The notes beneath the pieces were generated by a model, which saw only the letters and a list, made by a program, of their open reading frames with translations, ran no database searches and was not told the origin of the DNA. DNA of 5,564 nt. Origin: Pseudomonadota bacterium. Its GTDB lineage: Bacteria > Pseudomonadota > Gammaproteobacteria > Burkholderiales > Casimicrobiaceae. Below, piece after piece: positions 5,451-5,564 of this stretch; within the stretch, counting starts at the first letter, position 1, and the number at the start of each line of letters is the position of its first letter. Position numbers and translations under genes: made by a program. The stretch spans positions 1 to 5,564 of the forward strand of contig JAKPSO010000262.1 of NCBI GenBank assembly GCA_029571495.1, written 5' to 3'.

Positions 5451-5564
5451 CTAATAAGCTGTTGCAATTTCAACGAGAGAATCGACGGCGCCAAGTCGCG
5501 CCTGTGCACTCACGAGCGTGACGCAACATAGCGCTGCATGCGAGGCTTCAACGGCGTGGCGACA
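5451..5564 (-). CDS. Possible 3' end of an unidentified minus-strand gene
   Basis: A minus-strand frame enters from the right edge and stays open for 37 codons until TAG at 5453-5451. The visible C-terminus ends QARLGAVDSLVEIATAY and looks amphipathic and helical, with no recognised motif. The arrangement is plausible: it would converge on the cytochrome c' operon, and the terminator at 5357-5390 could act in both directions. However, 37 codons can stay open by chance in DNA of this composition, and third-position GC is not strongly raised. The 60 bases between its stop and the terminator hold nothing I recognise. Confidence 0.35.
   Translation of the reverse strand, partial: CRHAVEASHAALCCVTLVSAQARLGAVDSLVEIATAY

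Noticed and set aside
5391..5564. Searched for an outer-membrane efflux protein C-terminus at the right edge
   Set aside because: The amphipathic 37-codon fragment lacks the characteristic end of that family, so no family name is given.

Overview
The window looks like an ordinary chromosomal stretch from a proteobacterium of moderately high GC, most likely a betaproteobacterium. The grounds are the envelope gene set, a cytochrome c' very close to the Alcaligenes/Achromobacter type, and a DUF4870-type membrane protein of the kind common in that class. The assignment comes from recognising protein families, not from a marker gene. No transposase, integrase, tRNA, rRNA or CRISPR array was seen, and no stretch over 300 bases lacks a gene.

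Left part (1-1505, minus strand): a two-gene unit. A small 110-residue protein of unknown function (1173-1505) is followed after 2 nt by a lipoprotein of the S41 (C-terminal processing/tricorn-like) protease family, which runs off the left edge. Its active-site signature lacks the Ser-Lys dyad lysine. A 154-bp divergent spacer separates this unit from a plus-strand gene for a small three-helix DUF4870-type membrane protein (1660-2040). That gene converges on dacB (2083-3561, minus), a periplasmic penicillin-binding protein 4 (S13 D-Ala-D-Ala carboxypeptidase/endopeptidase).

Right part (3562-5390): a 118-bp divergent spacer carries a perfect 10-bp inverted repeat that overlaps the best plus-strand promoter. 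Downstream lies a compact operon: a MarR-family regulator, a membrane cytochrome b (b561-like) overlapping it by an ATGA junction, and a periplasmic cytochrome c'. A strong rho-independent terminator ends the operon. The simplest reading is an autoregulated redox module. The MarR protein would control its own operon through the palindrome, the cytochrome b would be a quinol-linked membrane electron carrier, and the cytochrome c' a periplasmic gas-binding (NO/CO) or electron-transfer haem protein.

The last 114 bases hold a possible 3' end of a converging minus-strand gene that cannot be identified. The most notable items are the regulated b561/cytochrome c' operon with its operator, the phenylalanine expected at the distal haem position of cytochrome c', and the tricorn-like active-site pattern of the S41 lipoprotein.
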